From the NCBI RefSeq assembly GCF_000802155.2, contig NZ_JQGJ02000002.1:558001-622000 (forward strand): DNA of 64,000 nucleotides, read 5' to 3'. This document shows positions 8,122 to 16,473 of this stretch, one piece after another. The notes beneath the pieces were generated by a model. The model did not search any database. It had not been told where the DNA came from and saw nothing but the letters and a program-made list of their open reading frames with translations. Each line of letters starts with the position of its first letter. Position 1 is the first letter of the stretch. Both the position numbers and the translations under genes were made by a program. Origin of the DNA: Pseudomonas frederiksbergensis. GTDB lineage: Bacteria; Pseudomonadota; Gammaproteobacteria; Pseudomonadales; Pseudomonadaceae.

Positions 8122-9039
8122 ATGAGCAAACGCATCAACTGGAGCGGCGTCTTCCCTGCCGTCACCACCCAATTCAACGACGACTTTTCCATCAATCTGG
8201 AAAAAACCCACCAGGTCATTTCCAACGTGATTCGCGACGGCGTGTCCGGCCTGGTGGTCTGCGGCTCGGTGGGGGAAAACACCTCCCTGAGCGCCGAGGA
8301 AAAAATCGCCGTGACCGAAGTCGCGGTAGACGCCTCCCGTGGCCGGGTGCCGGTGATCTGCGGCGTGGCCGAGTTCACCAGCGTGCAGGCCGCCAAGGTT
8401 GCCAACGCAGTGCGCAAGGTCGGTGTCGACGGGGTAATGCTGATGCCGGCGCTGGTCTACGGCTCCAAGCCGTTCGAGACCGCCGAGCATTTTCGCTACG
8501 TCGCCCGGCATGCGGACGTGCCGCTGATGGTCTACAACAACCCGCCCATCTACAAGAACGACGTCACCCCGGACATCCTCATTTCGCTGGCCGATTGCGA
8601 CAACGTGGTGTGCTTCAAGGATTCATCCGGCGACACCCGGCGCTTCATCGATGTGCGCAACGAAGTCGGCGATCGCTTCGTGCTGTTCGCCGGTCTTGAC
8701 GATGTGGTGCTCGAAAGTCTCGCCGTGGGCGCCGAAGGTTGGGTATCTGGCATGTCCAACGTGTTCCCGAAGGAAGGTGAAACCATCTTCCGCCTGGCCC
8801 GCGCCGGACGCTTCGCCGAAGCCATGCCGATCTACGAATGGCTGATGCCGATCCTGCACCTCGACGCCCGCGCCGACCTGGTGCAATGCATCAAGCTATG
8901 CGAAGCCATCGCCGGGCGAGGCAGCGCCCTCACTCGCCCACCGCGCCTGGCCCTGCCGGAAGACGACCGGGCGTATGTGGAACAGATCATGGCCAAGGCG
9001 ATGGCCAATCGGCCGCAGTTGCCGGACGTGGGGCTATAA
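8122..9039 (+). CDS. Dihydrodipicolinate synthase (DapA) family lyase/deaminase
   Basis: This 305-residue class-I aldolase-type TIM barrel has the Schiff-base lysine in VVCFKDSSGD (about residue 164), the catalytic tyrosine in VYNNPP, and CGSVGENTSLS in place of the GTTGE loop of true DapA. The ATG at 8122 is chosen over upstream in-frame codons because GGAG precedes it at 8111-8114 and the family begins here (NWSGVFPAVTTQF). In hydroxyproline catabolism a DapA-family enzyme deaminates 1-pyrroline-4-hydroxy-2-carboxylate; that role is inferred from context only. Confidence 0.85.
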   Translation: MSKRINWSGVFPAVTTQFNDDFSINLEKTHQVISNVIRDGVSGLVVCGSVGENTSLSAEEKIAVTEVAVDASRGRVPVICGVAEFTSVQAAKVANAVRKVGVDGVMLMPALVYGSKPFETAEHFRYVARHADVPLMVYNNPPIYKNDVTPDILISLADCDNVVCFKDSSGDTRRFIDVRNEVGDRFVLFAGLDDVVLESLAVGAEGWVSGMSNVFPKEGETIFRLARAGRFAEAMPIYEWLMPILHLDARADLVQCIKLCEAIAGRGSALTRPPRLALPEDDRAYVEQIMAKAMANRPQLPDVGL

Positions 9040-9075
9040 ATACCGACATGAAACTTGATGATTGAATGAGAGGCC

Positions 9076-9163
9076 TGTGGGAACGGGCCTGCTCGCGAAG
9101 GCGGCGTGTCAGGCAACCTGTTCATATCGGGCAAGCCGCTTTCGCGCGCAAGCCCGCTCCCAC
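9076..9163. repeat. REPIN-like inverted pair (GTGGGAGC class)
   Basis: TGTGGGAACGGGCCTGCTCG at the left is mirrored imperfectly by GCAAGCCCGCTCCCAC at the right across a spacer. This is the GTGGGAGCGGGCTTGC class of Pseudomonas REP sequence. It separates the DapA-family gene from the DinB-like gene. Confidence 0.7.
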
Positions 9164-9266
9164 GAAGGATCCACGCTCCGCAACGGGACCAACCGACCAG
9201 CAGCACGGCGCCATCGCCAGTCTTTGCTACGCTTTTCCCGGCGCAATAACGCACGGGAGGCGTCCG

Positions 9267-9821
9267 ATGAATTACTTCCTGGCTCAGGCCCTCAACAACC
9301 GATGGGCCAACCACAGGCTGCTGGACGCCTGCGCGCAGCTCAATACTGCGGAGTACGAAGCCTACCGCACCAGCTTTTTTCCCTCCATCCAAGCCACGCT
9401 GTGCCATATCCTCGAAGTCGACCGTTATTACCTGACCGCCCTCGAAGGCGACGTAGCGGGCCAGGAACGAGATTTCTCCGAGATGCTGGCGTTCACCCAA
9501 CTCAGGGAAAGCCAGGACCGGACCGACCGGCAACTGGCGGCATTCTGCGAAAACCTTACCCATGACGACCTGTCCCGCGCCATCGACCTGGTGCGTACCG
9601 ACGGCAAGGTGCGCGAAAGGATCGACCGGTTGCTGCTGCACCTGTTCGAGCACCAGATCCATCACCGCGGCCAGGTCCACACCATGCTCAGCGCCACCCA
9701 TGTGGATCCGCCACAGCTCGACGAGTTCTTCCTCGATTGCGACCGCAGGTTCCGCGACGCAGAGGAACAGCTGCTGCAACTGGACGAGCAGCGGGTCTGG
9801 CGCGATTACCAACCCGATTGA
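9267..9821 (+). CDS. DinB family protein (metal-dependent four-helix)
   Basis: This 184-residue protein is a DinB/YfiT-like four-helix bundle. It has an N-terminal ALNNRWANHRLLDAC helix, a middle histidine in ATLCHILEVDRYY, and C-terminal LFEHQIHHRGQVHTML supplying the remaining metal-ligand histidines. The start at 9267 follows GGGAGG at 9255-9260 and removes an unrelated upstream extension that reads through the REPIN. Members are often thiol-dependent S-transferases or damage-induced proteins; the substrate here is unknown. Confidence 0.85.
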   Translation: MNYFLAQALNNRWANHRLLDACAQLNTAEYEAYRTSFFPSIQATLCHILEVDRYYLTALEGDVAGQERDFSEMLAFTQLRESQDRTDRQLAAFCENLTHDDLSRAIDLVRTDGKVRERIDRLLLHLFEHQIHHRGQVHTMLSATHVDPPQLDEFFLDCDRRFRDAEEQLLQLDEQRVWRDYQPD

Positions 9822-9847
9822 ATCGACTGTCCCAAGGAGAGTTTGCC

Positions 9848-10198
9848 ATGAACATGATTCTTCGCTGCTTCGGCCTGTCTTCGATGCTGGTAGCCACCGC
9901 GGCCCTTGCCCACCATGGCTGGAGCGAATACGACGCGAGCAAGCCACTGACGCTCGAAGGCACGATAAAAGAGTCGGGGTATTCCCATCCCCACGGCACC
10001 GTGCGCCTGCAAACCACGGAAAAGACCTGGACCGTCGTGCTCGCTCCGCCTTCGCGCATGGAGAATCGGGGGCTGACCAAAGACATGCTCAAGGCCGGCA
10101 ACCGGGCCACCGTGGTCGGCTACGCCAATAAAAACAAGCCTGACGAGCTACGCGCCGAACGCATCACCATCGACGACAAGACCACCGAGCTGCGCTGA
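9848..10198 (+). CDS. Small exported protein (DUF6152-like)
   Basis: This 116-residue protein has a signal peptide ending AALA followed by HHGWSEYDASKPLTLEGTIK. That opening is typical of a small periplasmic beta-barrel-like family with a conserved HHGW motif (DUF6152). AAGGAGA precedes the chosen ATG. The stop codon overlaps the ATG of the next gene, so the two are translationally coupled. Family members commonly sit beside the DUF6644-type membrane protein, as here; function unknown. Confidence 0.75.
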   Translation: MNMILRCFGLSSMLVATAALAHHGWSEYDASKPLTLEGTIKESGYSHPHGTVRLQTTEKTWTVVLAPPSRMENRGLTKDMLKAGNRATVVGYANKNKPDELRAERITIDDKTTELR

Positions 10199-10698
10199 TG
10201 CCGGTCGCCGGCCCCGTCGCGCAAAGCTGGATCGATAGACTGGGCGACTCGTCCCTGGGCGTGGCGATGCGCAGCGACCTTTGGCTTTATCCGCTGGTGG
10301 AAGTGGTGCACATCGTCGGGTTTTCTGTCCTGGTCGGCGCGGTGGTGATGTTCGACCTGCGCGTCCTCGGGCTGTCCAGGGACATCGCCGTGACCGCGCT
10401 GGCGCGCCATCTGCTGCGATGGGCCGTCGGGGCACTGCTGCTGATCGTGCCTGCCGGCTTGATGATGTTCAGCGCCCACCCTCACGATTTCGCCGGCAAC
10501 AACGTGTTCATCCTCAAGCTGTGCCTGATCGCGGTGGCAGGCCTCAATGCCCTGCTGTTCCACGTGGGACCCTACCGTAACGTCGAGCGATGGAATATCG
10601 GCCGCACCGCGCCGGCCCTGGCCAGAATCCAGGCGCTGCTGTCCGTGGTGCTCTGGATCGCGGTGATTGGCTGCGGTCGCCTGCTGGCCTACACCTGA
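10198..10698 (+). CDS. Four-TM membrane protein (DUF6644-like)
   Basis: This 166-residue protein has four clear hydrophobic helices (about residues 29-52, 70-90, 100-120 and 143-163). The conserved-looking histidines in LVEVVHIVGFS and LLFHVGPYR could bind haem. Its start overlaps the stop of the upstream HHGW protein (TGATG), so both are probably made as a unit. I know of no established function. Confidence 0.75.
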   Translation: MPVAGPVAQSWIDRLGDSSLGVAMRSDLWLYPLVEVVHIVGFSVLVGAVVMFDLRVLGLSRDIAVTALARHLLRWAVGALLLIVPAGLMMFSAHPHDFAGNNVFILKLCLIAVAGLNALLFHVGPYRNVERWNIGRTAPALARIQALLSVVLWIAVIGCGRLLAYT

Positions 10699-10709
10699 GG
10701 CACGCCCCC

Positions 10710-10740
10710 AAAAAAAGCGATGGCCGCTGCCGGCCATCGC
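10710..10740 (-). terminator. Rho-independent terminator of the aco operon
   Basis: On the minus strand a perfect 10-bp stem GCGATGGCCG / CGGCCATCGC with a four-base loop is followed by seven T residues. It lies 24 bp beyond the stop of the alcohol dehydrogenase, the last aco gene, and also faces the end of the membrane-protein gene at 10698. Confidence 0.85.
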
Positions 10741-10763
10741 CAAATCGCCCACCTCAGGCGCTC

Positions 10764-11858
10764 TCAGATCCGTGCGGGTGACACGATGATTTTCACGTTG
10801 TGTTCCTTGTTGTTCACCAGTTCCTCGAAGCCCTGCCCGACGATCTCCTCCAACTGGATGCGCCCGGTCACCAGCGGCGAGATGTCCAGGCGCCCGTCGG
10901 CGATGAAGGCAATCACGTCGGCGAACTCGCCGTTGTAGGCAAGCGCGCCCAGCACCTGCTTCTCGGTGGAGACCAGCTCGAAGAAGTTGAACTCGCTCGG
11001 TTCTTCGAAAATCCCCACCAGGACACATTTGCCGGCCTTGCGGATCAGGTCGATGGCGAACTTGGCGGTGTGCTTGTTGCCGATGCACTCGAAGCTCACA
11101 TCGGCGCCCAGCCCACCGGTCAGGCGCCGAACTTCGGCCAAGGCGTCGCATTCATTCGGATCGATCACATGGCTGGCCCCGACTTCCAGGGCCTTGGCCT
11201 TGCGGGCGCCGGACATTTCCAAGGCAATCACCTGGGCCGCGCCGGCCGCCCTGGCGCACATGATCGTGCAGAGGCCGATGGTCCCGGCACCCACCACCAC
11301 GACGTTCTGGCCCAACAGGCTGCCGGCCTTCTTCACCGCATGCATGCCCACCGCCAGCGGCTCGATCAACGCACCGGCCTCGGCGGGAAAGTTGGCCGGC
11401 AGTTTGTAGAGCAAATTCGCCGGGACGTTGACCAGCTCCGCGAACGCACCGTTGTTCATCAGCCCGGTGAAGGCCAGGTTTTCGCAGATGTTGTACAGCC
11501 CGTGGGTGCAGTAATAGCAGGTGCCGCAGTGTTGGCAGGCGTCCGCCGCCACTGGCTCGCCGACGCTGAAGCCCTCGACGCCCTCACCCAGCTCGACGAT
11601 TTCCCCACAAAACTCATGGCCGAGGATGCACTGCCCCTTGATTCCGGTCAGCGGGTGCGGCGCCTCCACCGGGATGAACACCGGCCCGGCCACGTATTCG
11701 TGCAGATCCGAACCGCAGATGCCACACCATTGCACGCGGATCTGCACCCAACCGGCGGGCGGTGAAACCGGCAGCGGCACGTCTTCGACGCGGATGTCGT
11801 TGCGGCCATGCCAGACGGCGGCGCGCATGCTGCGGGTCGGTTTGATTGAAACGTTCAT
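10764..11858 (-). CDS. Zinc-dependent 2,3-butanediol dehydrogenase
   Basis: This 364-residue medium-chain dehydrogenase has catalytic zinc ligands in WCGICGSDLHEY and GHEFCGEIVELG. Structural-zinc cysteines lie in CQHCGTCYYCTHGLYNIC, and the Rossmann motif is VVVGAGTIGLCT. The start at 11858 has GGAGGC upstream on the minus strand; a longer start at 11897 is unsupported. It closes the acoXABC operon in the position held by the butanediol dehydrogenase in Pseudomonas, where it oxidises 2,3-butanediol to acetoin with NAD+. Substrate assignment rests on context and the family's resemblance. Confidence 0.87.
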   Translation of the reverse strand: MNVSIKPTRSMRAAVWHGRNDIRVEDVPLPVSPPAGWVQIRVQWCGICGSDLHEYVAGPVFIPVEAPHPLTGIKGQCILGHEFCGEIVELGEGVEGFSVGEPVAADACQHCGTCYYCTHGLYNICENLAFTGLMNNGAFAELVNVPANLLYKLPANFPAEAGALIEPLAVGMHAVKKAGSLLGQNVVVVGAGTIGLCTIMCARAAGAAQVIALEMSGARKAKALEVGASHVIDPNECDALAEVRRLTGGLGADVSFECIGNKHTAKFAIDLIRKAGKCVLVGIFEEPSEFNFFELVSTEKQVLGALAYNGEFADVIAFIADGRLDISPLVTGRIQLEEIVGQGFEELVNNKEHNVKIIVSPARI

Positions 11859-11912
11859 AGCGTTGCCTCCAGAATTTTCATAGGGGCGACGACTCAAGCG
11901 TCGCCCGCTTGG

Positions 11913-13025
11913 TCAGTGCTGTCCGATGAAGTCGAGAATCAATCGATTGACCTGTTCCGCTGCTTCCATCTGCACCATGTGCCCCTGGCCCGGCAGGACT
12001 TCGACCCGCGCCGATAACCCTTCGGCGTGAGACGCCGGGATGATCGCGTCGTCGCTGCCCCAGATCACCAGGGTCGGGACGTGGCCGGCCTGCACGACGT
12101 CGCGCAGGTCCGCCTGCTGGCGGCCGTCCTTGAACAAATTCCCGGCCAGTTGGCGCAATGCGATGTCCGCGCCTTCCAGGCGCTTGTACTTGAGCATGTC
12201 GTCGAGCATCTGCCGGTTGACCAGCTCGGCATTCGAGAACAGCTGTACGAGCTGTGGCTTGAGGGCGTTGCGATTGGCCGCGTCGACGAAGCCTTGCAGG
12301 TAACCGCCGTTGATCTCCGCGCCCAGGCCGGCGCTGCCGATCAAGGTCAGCGAGCGCAAGCGTTGCGGCATCAGGCGCGCGGTATTGAGTGAGACGGCCC
12401 CTCCCATGGAATGCCCGACGAGATGGGCCGTGTTGATATCCAGGTGATCGAGCAACGCCAGTACCACACCGCTCAGCTCATCGAGGTCGCCGCGTTCCAG
12501 GGTTTTTGCCGACTCGCCATGGCCCGGCAGGTCCAGGGCAATCACTCGACGCCCCGCTGCCAATGCTTCATGGTTGAAAAGCCAGTTGTTCAAGTCGCCG
12601 CCAAAACCGTGCACCAGCACCAGCGGCGTACCGCCCTCGCCGCGTTCGAAATAGCGGATCACCCGGCCGTCCAACTCGACTTTCTGCGGTTTCGGACCAC
12701 TGTCCTCATCAGCCGCGTCGCCGGGGACGAAGTTGGATTGGAACTGCTCGATGACCGCATCGATCTCGGCGTCGCTGGCCTCGCCTTCGACGACGATGCC
12801 GAGCAAGGCGCCGACCGCGAGGGTTTCGTCCTGCCGGGCAACCTGGCGGCGCAGGACTCCGGAAAACGGTGCTTCGACGCTGCTGGAGATCTTGTCCGTC
12901 TCCACGTCCATCACTTCCTCACCCTTGGTGATGGCCTGCCCCTCCTCCTTGAGCCAGGCATCGACCCGGCCCTCGGTCATCGACAGGCCCCACTTGGGCA
13001 TGGTCAGGGTAAAAATCTGGCTCAT
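11913..13025 (-). CDS. acoC: Acetoin dehydrogenase E2, dihydrolipoamide acetyltransferase
   Basis: This 370-residue protein fuses an N-terminal lipoyl domain to an alpha/beta-hydrolase fold (about 130-370). The lipoyl domain (about residues 3-78) has its lipoylated Lys45 in DVETDKISS; the hydrolase fold has the oxyanion region VLVHGFGGDLNNW, nucleophile Ser in VGHSMGGA and His in GQGHMVQ. This unusual domain pairing is characteristic of AcoC and differs from pyruvate-dehydrogenase E2. Its ATG shares a base with the acoB stop (TGATG), so translation is coupled. It moves the acetyl group from cleaved acetoin to CoA. Confidence 0.93.
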   Translation of the reverse strand: MSQIFTLTMPKWGLSMTEGRVDAWLKEEGQAITKGEEVMDVETDKISSSVEAPFSGVLRRQVARQDETLAVGALLGIVVEGEASDAEIDAVIEQFQSNFVPGDAADEDSGPKPQKVELDGRVIRYFERGEGGTPLVLVHGFGGDLNNWLFNHEALAAGRRVIALDLPGHGESAKTLERGDLDELSGVVLALLDHLDINTAHLVGHSMGGAVSLNTARLMPQRLRSLTLIGSAGLGAEINGGYLQGFVDAANRNALKPQLVQLFSNAELVNRQMLDDMLKYKRLEGADIALRQLAGNLFKDGRQQADLRDVVQAGHVPTLVIWGSDDAIIPASHAEGLSARVEVLPGQGHMVQMEAAEQVNRLILDFIGQH

Positions 13026-14041
13026 CAGCGCTTGCTCCACTCGATCACGTTGAGCACGGCTTGTTCGATCTTCGCCGCGTCAGGGATGTACAAGTCTTCC
13101 AGGGAATCGGAGAACGGCACCGGCGTGTGCGGCGCGGTGACCATTTCAATCGGAGCCTTGAGCGCGCCGAAGGCCTTTTGCGCCACCAGCGCCGAGATGT
13201 CGGTCGCCATGGAGCAGCGCGGGTTGGCCTCGTCGATCACCACCAGGCGCCCGGTCTTCTCGACGCTTTCAAGGATGCTGTCCTCGTCCAGCGGGCTGGT
13301 GGTGCGCAGGTCGATCACTTCGCAGTCGATGCCGCGGCCGGCCAGGTTGCGCGCCGCGTCCATGGCGGTGTTGACCAGCCGCCCGTAGGACACCAGGGTC
13401 ACGTCCTTGCCGTCGCGCAGGAAGTTGGCCTCGCCGAACGGCACGGTGTAGAGCTCTTCCGGCACCTCGCCCTGCATGCTGTAGAGCAACTTGTGCTCGC
13501 AGAAGATCACCGGATCGTTGTCGCGAATGGCCTGGATCAGCAGGCCCTTGGCGTCGTAGGGCGATGATGGGCACACCACTTTCAGCCCCGGAATATGCGT
13601 CCACAAAGACGTGAGCATCTGTGAATGTTGCGCCGCGGCACGCAGGCCGGCCCCGACCATGGTGCGGATGACCAGGGGTGTGGAGGCCTTGCCGCCGAAC
13701 ATGTAGCGGAATTTCGCCGCCTGGTTGAGGATCTGGTCCAGGCAGCAGCCGGCGAAGTCGACGAACATCAGTTCGCACACCGGGCGCACGCCGCAGGTGG
13801 CAGCGCCGACCGCCGCGCCGACATAACCGATTTCCGACAGCGGCGTGTCCAGCACGCGTCCGGGAAACTGGTCGTAAAGCCCCTTGGTGACGCCGAGCAC
13901 GCCGCCCCAGGCATCGTTCTCACCGGGTGCGCCGGCACCACCGGCCACGTCCTCACCCATGATGAACACGCTGGAGTCGCGGCGCATTTCCTGGGCCAAG
14001 GCTTCGTTGATTGCCTGCTGATAGCTGATTTTTCTCGCCAT
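13025..14041 (-). CDS. acoB: Acetoin dehydrogenase E1 beta subunit
   Basis: This 338-residue transketolase-like protein is the beta half of the ThDP-dependent acetoin dehydrogenase. It begins KISYQQAINEALAQEMRRD and has the family landmarks VFIMGEDVAGG, the ThDP-pyrimidine/aminopyrimidine region LDTPLSEIGYVG and the C-terminal half LVVIDEANPRCSMATDIS. The ATG at 14041 fits the family; the upstream extension does not. It lies between acoA and acoC in the usual order and should form a heterotetramer with AcoA. Confidence 0.93.
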   Translation of the reverse strand: MARKISYQQAINEALAQEMRRDSSVFIMGEDVAGGAGAPGENDAWGGVLGVTKGLYDQFPGRVLDTPLSEIGYVGAAVGAATCGVRPVCELMFVDFAGCCLDQILNQAAKFRYMFGGKASTPLVIRTMVGAGLRAAAQHSQMLTSLWTHIPGLKVVCPSSPYDAKGLLIQAIRDNDPVIFCEHKLLYSMQGEVPEELYTVPFGEANFLRDGKDVTLVSYGRLVNTAMDAARNLAGRGIDCEVIDLRTTSPLDEDSILESVEKTGRLVVIDEANPRCSMATDISALVAQKAFGALKAPIEMVTAPHTPVPFSDSLEDLYIPDAAKIEQAVLNVIEWSKR

Positions 14042-14076
14042 GATGGGATTCTCTCTTGTTGTTTTTAGGAGGGCGT

Positions 14077-15054
14077 TCAGGGATAGCTGACGTAGACGTC
14101 GGTCAACAGGTCCGCCGCGCAAGGCTTGGGATCGGACTTGGCCTTGTACACGGCGTTTTCAATCAGCATCTCGACTTCCTTGTCGATCTGGTCCAACTGC
14201 TCGACGGTGAGCAGCCCAGCCCGGGTGGTACGGTCGCGGAACTGCATCAGGCAGTCCTGGTTATCGCGGAAATGCTTGACCTCGTCGGGTGCGCGATAGG
14301 TCTGGGCGTCGCCCTCGAAGTGGCCGTAGTAGCGGGTCAGCTTGACCTCGATCAACGACGGCCCCTCCCCGGCACGGGCGCGTTCCACAGCAGCTCCGGC
14401 GGCTTCATGGACGGCAAAGAAGTCAAAGCCATCGACGGTCACGCCGGGCATGCCGAAGCCGGCGGCGCGGTCGGCGATGTGGTCGCAGGCGACCGACCAG
14501 TTCGACGCGGTGGCTTCGGCGTAGCCATTGTTTTCCGCGATGAACAGGCACGGCAGGTTCCACACCGAGGCCATGTTCATGGCTTCGAACACAGCGCCTT
14601 CGTTGGAGCCGCCGTCGCCGAAAAACACCACGGCGACGCTGTCGGTGCCCTTGAGCCGCGCCGCGAGGGCCGCGCCGACTACCAATGGCGCACCGGCGCC
14701 GACGATGCCGTTGGCGCCGAGCATGCCTTTCTCGAAATCGGCGATGTGCATCGAGCCGCCCTTGCCTTGGCAGACGCCGGTTTTCTTGCCATAGATCTCG
14801 GCCATCATCCCGTAGACGTCCACGCCCTTGGCGATGCAATGGCCGTGGCCACGGTGGTTGGAGGCGATGCAGTCGTCATCGCCCAGGTGGGCCATGACGC
14901 CGGCGGCCGAGGCCTCTTCGCCGGCATACAAGTGGACGAAACCAGGGATCTCGCCAGTGGCGAACTCCACGTGCAGGCGCTCTTCGAAGGCGCGGATGGT
15001 GCGCATGACCTGATAGGCGTGCAGCAATTGATCATGGGTGAGCGATGTCGACAT
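14077..15054 (-). CDS. acoA: Acetoin dehydrogenase E1 alpha subunit
   Basis: This 325-residue E1 alpha protein has the ThDP diphosphate/Mg motif GDGGSNEGAVFEAMNM ending ENN, and the upstream GHGHCIAKG and GKGGSMHIAD segments of the 2-oxo-acid dehydrogenase alpha family. With AcoB it cleaves acetoin into acetaldehyde and an acetyl group handed to AcoC. It starts two bases after the acoX stop, so expression is coupled. Confidence 0.93.
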   Translation of the reverse strand: MSTSLTHDQLLHAYQVMRTIRAFEERLHVEFATGEIPGFVHLYAGEEASAAGVMAHLGDDDCIASNHRGHGHCIAKGVDVYGMMAEIYGKKTGVCQGKGGSMHIADFEKGMLGANGIVGAGAPLVVGAALAARLKGTDSVAVVFFGDGGSNEGAVFEAMNMASVWNLPCLFIAENNGYAEATASNWSVACDHIADRAAGFGMPGVTVDGFDFFAVHEAAGAAVERARAGEGPSLIEVKLTRYYGHFEGDAQTYRAPDEVKHFRDNQDCLMQFRDRTTRAGLLTVEQLDQIDKEVEMLIENAVYKAKSDPKPCAADLLTDVYVSYP

Positions 15055-15056
15055 TT

Positions 15057-16130
15057 TTATTCTCCAGGGGTGTCTTCTTGAAGGTTCAAGGGGTGTTGCG
15101 GGTGCTCGCGGCCGATGGCCAACAAGCGTTGTTGCGCGGCGTAGGTGAGCACCGCGTTGACGTCGATGCTCAGCGGGCCGCCGGCATCGAGGGTGACCGT
15201 GGGCCGGTCCTGCACGTTGAATTCGATTTCCCGCTCGCCATCCAGGGCCAACGTGCCGGCCGAAAGCGACAAGCCATGGGCGACGCCGGGTGCCAGCGGG
15301 CCAGCGGCCAGTACCCCACAGCCTTGCAACAAGCCCGGCGCGAGCGGCACCAGCAGCGCTTCGGGCGATTGCGGGTCCAGGCGCATCCAGGCACCGCCCG
15401 GCGCCTGGCGGGACACCGGAAACCACAAACCGCACAGCGCCGACAAGCCGATGGACTGCGGCTCGGCGAAGGTCACGAACACTTCGGCCAGATCCTGTGC
15501 CCGGCTGATGGCCCGGGCGCCGACGAAGCGCAGCGGCGACACGGCAACGTCCACCAGGGCGACTTCACGCAAGCCGCGAGCGGCATCGCATACCAGCAAA
15601 CGCTTGTTGCGGCGCAAACCGATTTCGTCCGGGATCCTGCCGCTGGCGTACAGCCCGCCGGCCAGCCCGGCGCTGGTGGCCTCGCGCAGTTCGGGGAAAG
15701 CATTGTTGGTGCCGGTGGAAAGGGTCAGCAGAGGAATGTCGCCAACCTCGGCCGCCACGGCTTTGTGGGTCCCGTCGCCGCCCAGCACGGCGATCAACGC
15801 CACCCCGCGCTCGGCCATCAGGCGTGCGGCGCGGCGGGTGTCTTCGACGGTCTGGCGCAGGGTCAGGTCGAGGAATTCCAGGGCCGGCCAGTGGCTGCTG
15901 CGGGCCTGGCGACTGTGGCTGTTCTTCAGCACGGCGGCGGCCATGCCGATCATGTCGGTGGGCATCAGCACGTGCTCGATGCCGGTGGCGCCGAACGCGG
16001 CCAGCAGGCGCTGGATCACCGAAACCTTGTCGGTACTGGAAAACAGCCCGGCATTGGCGGTCAGGCGCCGCACGTCACGGCCCGATGCGGGGTTGGCGAT
16101 GATGCCGACAGTGAGCGGTTGGCGGCTCAT
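15057..16130 (-). CDS. acoX: Acetoin catabolism protein AcoX, ATP-NAD kinase-like
   Basis: This 357-residue protein begins LTVGIIANPASGRDVRRLTA and has the nucleotide-binding GGDGTHKAV loop of the NAD kinase/diacylglycerol kinase superfamily, then LSTGTNNAFP. AcoX is the first gene of many aco operons; it is not essential for acetoin cleavage in the organisms studied and its role is unresolved. The ATG at 16130 overlaps the stop of a 16-codon upstream ORF (ATGA), which supports this start. It is expressed from the sigma-54 promoter at 16231-16245. Confidence 0.9.
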   Translation of the reverse strand: MSRQPLTVGIIANPASGRDVRRLTANAGLFSSTDKVSVIQRLLAAFGATGIEHVLMPTDMIGMAAAVLKNSHSRQARSSHWPALEFLDLTLRQTVEDTRRAARLMAERGVALIAVLGGDGTHKAVAAEVGDIPLLTLSTGTNNAFPELREATSAGLAGGLYASGRIPDEIGLRRNKRLLVCDAARGLREVALVDVAVSPLRFVGARAISRAQDLAEVFVTFAEPQSIGLSALCGLWFPVSRQAPGGAWMRLDPQSPEALLVPLAPGLLQGCGVLAAGPLAPGVAHGLSLSAGTLALDGEREIEFNVQDRPTVTLDAGGPLSIDVNAVLTYAAQQRLLAIGREHPQHPLNLQEDTPGE

Positions 16131-16177
16131 GGCGCCACCGTGGCGGAAACGATCAGCTGGCTTGGCGTGCAAGTCAT
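16128..16177 (-). CDS. 16-codon leader ORF overlapping acoX
   Basis: From an ATG at 16175-16177 (minus strand) a 16-codon frame encodes MTCTPSQLIVSATVAP and ends in a TGA that overlaps the acoX ATG as ATGA. AGAGGTG precedes the ATG at normal spacing. The ORF begins about 43 bases downstream of the predicted sigma-54 start site, so it lies in the acoX leader. It may couple translation into acoX; whether the peptide itself matters is unknown. Confidence 0.4.
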
Positions 16178-16230
16178 AGGCACCTCTTTTTATTATTGGA
16201 AGCCCAGCGGGTGTGGGTCCAAGGCCTAGA

Positions 16231-16245
16231 GCAAGGCCGGTGCCA
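16231..16245 (-). promoter_or_regulatory. Sigma-54 (-24/-12) promoter of the aco operon
   Basis: The minus strand reads TGGCACCGGCCTTGC, an exact match to the -24 element TGGCAC, five-base spacing and -12 element TTGC. It lies between acoR and acoX pointing at acoX. Sigma-54 dependence agrees with the GAFTGA-containing activator AcoR encoded divergently. Confidence 0.85.
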
Positions 16246-16321
16246 ATTGCTCGATACCTGGCGAGAATGCCCGAGATAGAGGGCTCGCGGCGTCCCGTGG
16301 CAAACGTCGCCGCCAAGTCCG

Positions 16322-16383
16322 GTGAGACGCCACATGCCAGCCTGCACGACCAAGCCGCGAGACGCTGAGACGTGGCGTCTCAC
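16322..16383. promoter_or_regulatory. Upstream activator palindromes, probable AcoR sites
   Basis: TGAGACGTGGCGTCTCA (16366-16382) is a perfect 7-3-7 palindrome. In addition GTGAGACGCCAC (16322-16333) is exactly inverted as GTGGCGTCTCAC (16372-16383), and another GAGACG half-site lies between them at 16359-16364. The cluster sits roughly 80-140 bp upstream of the sigma-54 promoter, where enhancer-binding proteins bind. Identification with AcoR is inference. Confidence 0.65.
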
Positions 16384-16473
16384 GTCGGCCCCCGCGCTCC
16401 GTCGGGCTTGTCTGAGCCCGGCGATCAGCGCTTAATGTGCCGACAACGACAAGAAGCTGAACCGGAGGCCCCT

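Noticed and set aside
15045..16229. 394-codon plus-strand open frame opposite acoX
   Set aside because: Antisense to a clear NAD-kinase-like gene within a coherent operon; composition typical of reverse-strand artefacts in GC-rich DNA.
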